From: Verrucomicrobiales bacterium
GTDB lineage: Bacteria > Verrucomicrobiota > Verrucomicrobiia > Limisphaerales > F1-80-MAGS106
Reading direction: 5' to 3'
Assembly (NCBI GenBank): GCA_947487925.1
Contig: CANLCA010000077.1
Span: 1-9,417, forward strand
Length of the DNA: 9,417 bases
A program made the position numbers and the translations under genes. The notes beneath the pieces are model-generated. The model was not told where the DNA came from. It did not search any database and saw only the letters and a program-made list of their open reading frames with translations. This document shows, one piece after another, positions 6,651-9,417 of this stretch. The stretch's first letter is position 1. Every line of letters begins with the position of its first letter.

Positions 6651-8015
6651 TTATCCCATTTTCCAGGGCCCTCGGTAAGACCGACTCAGCAGCTTGTTCC
6701 CCTCTGGATCGTTGACAAATTTCTCCTGTCGCGGATTCCACTTCAGGTCACGGCCCAGCTGCATCGCGATGTTGCCCAGGTGCGCGATCGTGATGGAGCG
6801 GTGGGCCACTTCGCACGGCGCGATGGGTTCCCGCCGCGAATAGATGCAATCGATGAAATTGCGAAAGTGGTTGGCGCTTTCGTAGAGGCGAGTTTCCTTG
6901 GGCCCGATGACGGAGTGCCATAGGGAAGCGGGGTTCGCTTGATACTTACCGCGGTCCAGATGAATCCATCCTTCGCTCCCTTCAAACCGCACGCCCATGG
7001 GAAACTGATCGGAAACGATCAGTTTGACGCCGTTCTGATAGAGGCACTCGAAATAATAGTGGTTCGCCGTATTCCAAAGCTCGGACCTCGGTGGAAATTC
7101 TCCCTTGGCGTTCTGGATCAGCACCGGACCGGTTCGCTCAGTATCCATACCCCACTGGGCAATGTCCGGATGATGCCCGCCCCAGTCCGTCACTTGGCCG
7201 CCTGAATAGTCCAAGTTCCAGCGAAAGTTAACGTGGCAGCGGGCCGGCGAATACGGAGCCTGGGGACCTGGACCCAGCCAGAACTCGTAGTTGAATCCCT
7301 CGGGAACTGGCTCCGGCGCCTTGCGATGGCCAGTTTTCCCCAAGTCCGGGCTTCCCGAGGGCAATCCGCACTTAACTGTGTGCAGTTTCCCAATCCGCCC
7401 ATTTCGAACCAATTCGCAACCGTGCCGGAATATCTTGTCAGAGCGCTGCTGGCTCCCGGTTTGAAAAACGCAACCGTAACGCTTCACCGCATCGCTCATA
7501 GCGCGCCCTTCCGCGATGGTGAGGGCGAGTGGTTTCTGGCAATAGATGTCTTTGCGAGCTCGCGCGGCCGCGATGACCGGGATGGCATGCCAGTGATCCG
7601 GGGTCGCGACTTCCACAGCGTCGATGTCGCCACGAGCCAGCACGTCGCGAAAATCCTCAACGGCCGAGCAGCCTCGGTAAGTCCCCGAGGGCATCGTCGC
7701 ACCGTAGTGTTGTTCCACCATCCTTCGTGCCGGTTCGCGGCCGGCGACCCCGCCACTCCAATAACCTTCGCTTTCCCGGTTGACGTCACAGACCGCGACA
7801 ACCTGCACACGCTCGTCTTTAAGGAATTGTTTAAGGTCGTTCGTGCCCTGGTTTCCCGTCCCGATAATGGCCACGGTCACACGGCTGCCCGGTGCGGGCC
7901 GTTTACCTTTGCCAAGAACCGAGGAGGGCACGATCGTCGGGAAACCGATCGCCACGGCACCGGCCGCCGATTTTAGAAAAGATCGCCGAGACGTTGTCTT
8001 GAGGAGTTCGCTCAT
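6651..8015 (-). CDS. Tat-exported Gfo/Idh/MocA family oxidoreductase
   Basis: The protein has 454 residues from ATG 8015, with a good Shine-Dalgarno site (AAGGA, at 8023-8027 on the complementary strand, seven bases upstream). The N-terminus has a twin-arginine signal, TSRRSFLKSAAGAVAIGFP (residues 8-26), so export with bound cofactor is likely. The Rossmann motif follows at VTVAIIGTGNQG (46-57), then VAVCDVN (73-79), EVATPDHWHAIPV (135-147) and YCQKPLALT (158-166). The last is the position of the family's usual EKP motif, with Gln160 in place of Glu and the catalytic Lys161 kept. The C-terminal domain has DYSGGQVTDWGGHHPDIAQW (269-288), a typical substrate-domain segment. Family members are NAD(P)-dependent sugar or polyol dehydrogenases, and this exported type is very numerous in Verrucomicrobia and Planctomycetes. 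The substrate is unknown. The length is normal and the gene is intact. Confidence 0.95.
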   Translation of the reverse strand: MSELLKTTSRRSFLKSAAGAVAIGFPTIVPSSVLGKGKRPAPGSRVTVAIIGTGNQGTNDLKQFLKDERVQVVAVCDVNRESEGYWSGGVAGREPARRMVEQHYGATMPSGTYRGCSAVEDFRDVLARGDIDAVEVATPDHWHAIPVIAAARARKDIYCQKPLALTIAEGRAMSDAVKRYGCVFQTGSQQRSDKIFRHGCELVRNGRIGKLHTVKCGLPSGSPDLGKTGHRKAPEPVPEGFNYEFWLGPGPQAPYSPARCHVNFRWNLDYSGGQVTDWGGHHPDIAQWGMDTERTGPVLIQNAKGEFPPRSELWNTANHYYFECLYQNGVKLIVSDQFPMGVRFEGSEGWIHLDRGKYQANPASLWHSVIGPKETRLYESANHFRNFIDCIYSRREPIAPCEVAHRSITIAHLGNIAMQLGRDLKWNPRQEKFVNDPEGNKLLSRSYRGPWKMG

Positions 8016-8331
8016 ACCATTTTCCTTGGTCGTTGTTTCGAGAATGCACGCTGGTCAACGCAGTATAGCCATGTTTCGTCGGTGCTCTACTCTTTTTCAC
8101 CCAGGTTGTTGTGACTGAGCAGATGAAGGACGGGAGCCTGTCGCTCGAGAATGGATAGCAGCGTGGCTGCGGCAATCCGATGAGCAGAAATGGATCGGCA
8201 GCCAGTCCGGATCCCTGCAAACAGATCGGTCATTTTGGAAAATTGGAACCACAGGACTGAAATCGAGCGGCAGAAACAATCTCGGGAATTATCCATCCGA
8301 TTACAGGAGGCGGATCGGCGATCACGGAGCG
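8016..8331. other. gene-poor stretch upstream of the Gfo/Idh/MocA gene
   Basis: Just over 300 bases without a convincing gene on either strand. Open frames here (a minus-strand one of 69 codons and a plus-strand one of 74 codons) lack family resemblance, good starts and Shine-Dalgarno sites. The part next to 8015 should hold the leader and promoter of the oxidoreductase gene. No tRNA, insertion-sequence end or repeat array was recognised. Confidence 0.5.
8062..8067 (-). promoter_or_regulatory. possible -10 element upstream of the Gfo/Idh/MocA gene
   Basis: On the minus strand TATACT lies 46 bases upstream of ATG 8015, at a suitable distance for a -10 box with a short leader. No convincing -35 box is found 16-18 bases further upstream, so the call is weak. 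Confidence 0.2.
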
Positions 8332-8468
8332 CTACGGACGTGGGGGGGGGGATTTCTCCAGCTTGCAGGTGCCGCCCGCGTTCTCCATCATCACTTCAGC
8401 AGTTTGTCCGGTGAAACATTTTCGAACACCAGATGAGTCTGGCTGCCTTCATAAACGATGCCGGTCAT
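8332..8468 (-). pseudogene. short coding-looking remnant with frame break, downstream of the DUF59 gene
   Basis: The minus strand from ATG 8468 reads MTGIVYEGSQTHLVFENVSP followed by DKLLK and TGA (8391-8393), a 25-residue peptide that looks like real protein. The stop overlaps an ATG in the next frame (TGATG, ATG at 8389-8391), from which MMENAGGTCKLEKSPPPRP runs to TAG at 8332-8334. A single missing base at the join would fuse the two into one ~45-residue tail. The first part starts 10 bases after the DUF59 stop and has no Shine-Dalgarno site. The simplest reading is the frameshifted end of a former gene; two coupled micro-ORFs are the alternative. Family not recognised. Confidence 0.3.
8342..8351. 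repeat. G10 homopolymer
   Basis: Ten consecutive G on the plus strand, the longest homopolymer noticed in the window. It lies in non-coding or decayed DNA (inside the small remnant described next), so it does not phase-switch any intact gene that I can see. It may also be a sequencing or assembly weak point. Confidence 0.8.
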
Positions 8469-8477
8469 GCCGACCGG
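8461..8477 (-). terminator. possible stem-loop just after the DUF59 stop codon
   Basis: CCGGTC and GACCGG form a perfect 6-base GC-rich stem with a 5-base loop, beginning one base past the TAG of the DUF59 gene on the minus strand. No U-run follows. The loop and the stem's 3' side contain the ATG at 8468, so the hairpin could also mask that start codon. Confidence 0.25.
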
Positions 8478-8478
8478 G

Positions 8479-9417
8479 CTACAAGCCAAGCTTTCGCCGT
8501 CCTTCATCCGTCAGACGGTTTGAGTTCCAGGACGGTTCCCAGGTTTGTTCAACGACCACATGGCGGACCCCGGGAACCTTCAACAACACGTCGCGGACGG
8601 GCGATGCGTTGCCTCCACTGCCGAAGGAGAAAAAGCCAAGCCGAGGCCTTCCGCGATTCGGCATTGTCATGAGCACATACACGACATCACCACGAACACG
8701 AAGATCGTACACCAACCCAAGGTCGACGATGCTGGGCCGCGTTTCGTAGAGTTGTTCATCTCGACAGTTGCTCAGTGCCGCCCACAACGCTTTCTTGGAG
8801 ATGGGACTGTCGCCCGACTCACCGGGCCGGGCGAGCCGGCCCGCTGCGAACGAGCTGTGGATGGTTGCTGGCAAGGATGCCGAGCTGGCTACGAGCGGGT
8901 TCAACAAACCGCGACGAAGCCCTTCCACCCTTTCTCGGCCGCCGACTTCCAGAAACGGGAGGGTCGAGTAGGCGTTCTTCTGCCGAAGGACTGCCCCAGC
9001 GCGCAAGGTCGTGTTTTGATACAGGGCCCGGCTCCAGACGTGGCCGTGCCATTTGTAATGCAAGGTGGGCGCTCCGGTGTGTTTCAACGGCGGCGCGTTG
9101 TCGGCCGTGTGTTCAAGGAACAGACCGATGAACGCGTCGCGCGTGTCGCGATGATAAAAGCCGACGCCCCACAAGTCTTCCGTATGGCTCGGATCGACGG
9201 GGCCCGTGTGCACCTTGCCGTCGCGGCTCATCCAGAGCGTGTCGTTGAAGGACATCCCGGAAAAGACCCACTCGTCATCCCGCAGATAACCGATCTCTAT
9301 ATCCTGGATGACCTGCATGTAACCCGTCTTGATGAACCACGGCGTGCCGGCGTAGAAGCGATATTCGACGAAGATGTTCATGCGCGACGGCGTGAATACC
9401 GGATGAATGGGTGACGC
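8479..9417 (-). CDS. DUF59/MIP18-type protein with large unrecognised N-terminal region, 5'-truncated by window edge
   Basis: The frame is open from the window edge (9417) to the TAG at 8479-8481, 312 visible residues. ATG 9381 is possible, but sequence continues in frame upstream without a stop, so the gene probably starts outside. Numbered from ATG 9381, residues about 1-165 form an aromatic-rich, probably beta-structured region I cannot name (DEWVFSGMSFNDTLW 36-50, LWGVGFYHRDTRDAFIGLF 70-88, KWHGHVWSRALY 110-121). A low-complexity linker with RLARPGESGDSP (182-193) leads to a DUF59/MIP18-like domain (about 196-300) with SIVDLGLVYDLRV (217-229), VLMTMPNRGRP (236-246), GVRHVVVEQTWEPSWN (271-286) and TDEGRRKLGL at the C-terminus. 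DUF59 proteins help assemble Fe-S clusters, and PaaD acts in phenylacetate oxidation. The Cys normally found after the MT strand (about gCP) is replaced by GRP here, so a canonical Fe-S role is uncertain. Confidence 0.72.
   Translation of the reverse strand, partial: ASPIHPVFTPSRMNIFVEYRFYAGTPWFIKTGYMQVIQDIEIGYLRDDEWVFSGMSFNDTLWMSRDGKVHTGPVDPSHTEDLWGVGFYHRDTRDAFIGLFLEHTADNAPPLKHTGAPTLHYKWHGHVWSRALYQNTTLRAGAVLRQKNAYSTLPFLEVGGRERVEGLRRGLLNPLVASSASLPATIHSSFAAGRLARPGESGDSPISKKALWAALSNCRDEQLYETRPSIVDLGLVYDLRVRGDVVYVLMTMPNRGRPRLGFFSFGSGGNASPVRDVLLKVPGVRHVVVEQTWEPSWNSNRLTDEGRRKLGL

Noticed and set aside
7233..7976. 247-codon plus-strand open frame opposite the Gfo/Idh/MocA gene
   Set aside because: The minus-strand gene has complete family motifs; this is the antisense shadow.
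8087..8296. Minus-strand 69-codon open frame in the gene-poor stretch
   Set aside because: Low-quality composition rich in Ser, Cys and Arg, no Shine-Dalgarno site and no family resemblance.
8342..8351. G10 tract as a phase-variation switch
   Set aside because: It is not within or just upstream of an intact gene; the nearest intact genes end or start more than 100 bases away. It was kept only as a repeat.
8545..9414. 289-codon plus-strand open frame opposite the DUF59 gene
   Set aside because: The minus-strand frame has clear DUF59 features and is open to the window edge; the plus frame has no coherent domain.

Overview
The window looks like a chromosomal piece from a Verrucomicrobia/Planctomycetes-type bacterium (PVC group; Pedosphaera/Limisphaerales-like is my best guess, from memory of the families only). 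The reasons are a planctomycete-cytochrome/DUF1549/DUF1553 protein followed directly by a DUF1501 protein, a Tat-exported Gfo/Idh/MocA oxidoreductase of the kind heavily amplified in that group, high GC, long signal-bearing N-termini and few Shine-Dalgarno sites. No rRNA, tRNA, CRISPR array, transposase or phage gene was seen.

Layout. Plus strand: 1-657 is the C-terminal part of a cyclase-family (kynurenine formamidase-like) metal hydrolase, cut by the window edge. 658-1213 has no intact gene but contains a coding-looking remnant with an internal stop (803-1108). 1214-3952 (DUF1549/DUF1553, c-type cytochrome-like) and 3961-5430 (DUF1501) form a tight two-gene unit, with the second gene's Shine-Dalgarno site overlapping the first gene's stop codon. 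Minus strand, convergent with that unit: a C-terminal coding remnant (5509-5754), a double-domain RidA/YjgF-like protein (5790-6545), a Tat-exported Gfo/Idh/MocA oxidoreductase (6651-8015), a gene-poor stretch (8016-8478) with a G10 tract and another short coding-looking remnant, and a DUF59/MIP18-type protein with a large unrecognised N-terminal region (8479 to the window edge).

How the genes may work together. The DUF1549/DUF1553 and DUF1501 proteins are almost always neighbours in this group and are probably an exported pair; their biochemical role is not established. The cyclase, the RidA-like protein and the DUF59 protein each belong to families that include members of aromatic-amine or tryptophan/kynurenine-type catabolic pathways. 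Their presence around one locus suggests a ring or enamine degradation island, interrupted by the DUF1549/DUF1501 pair. This is inference from family membership and proximity only. Broken coding remnants sit at several gene borders, which suggests that the locus has been rearranged.
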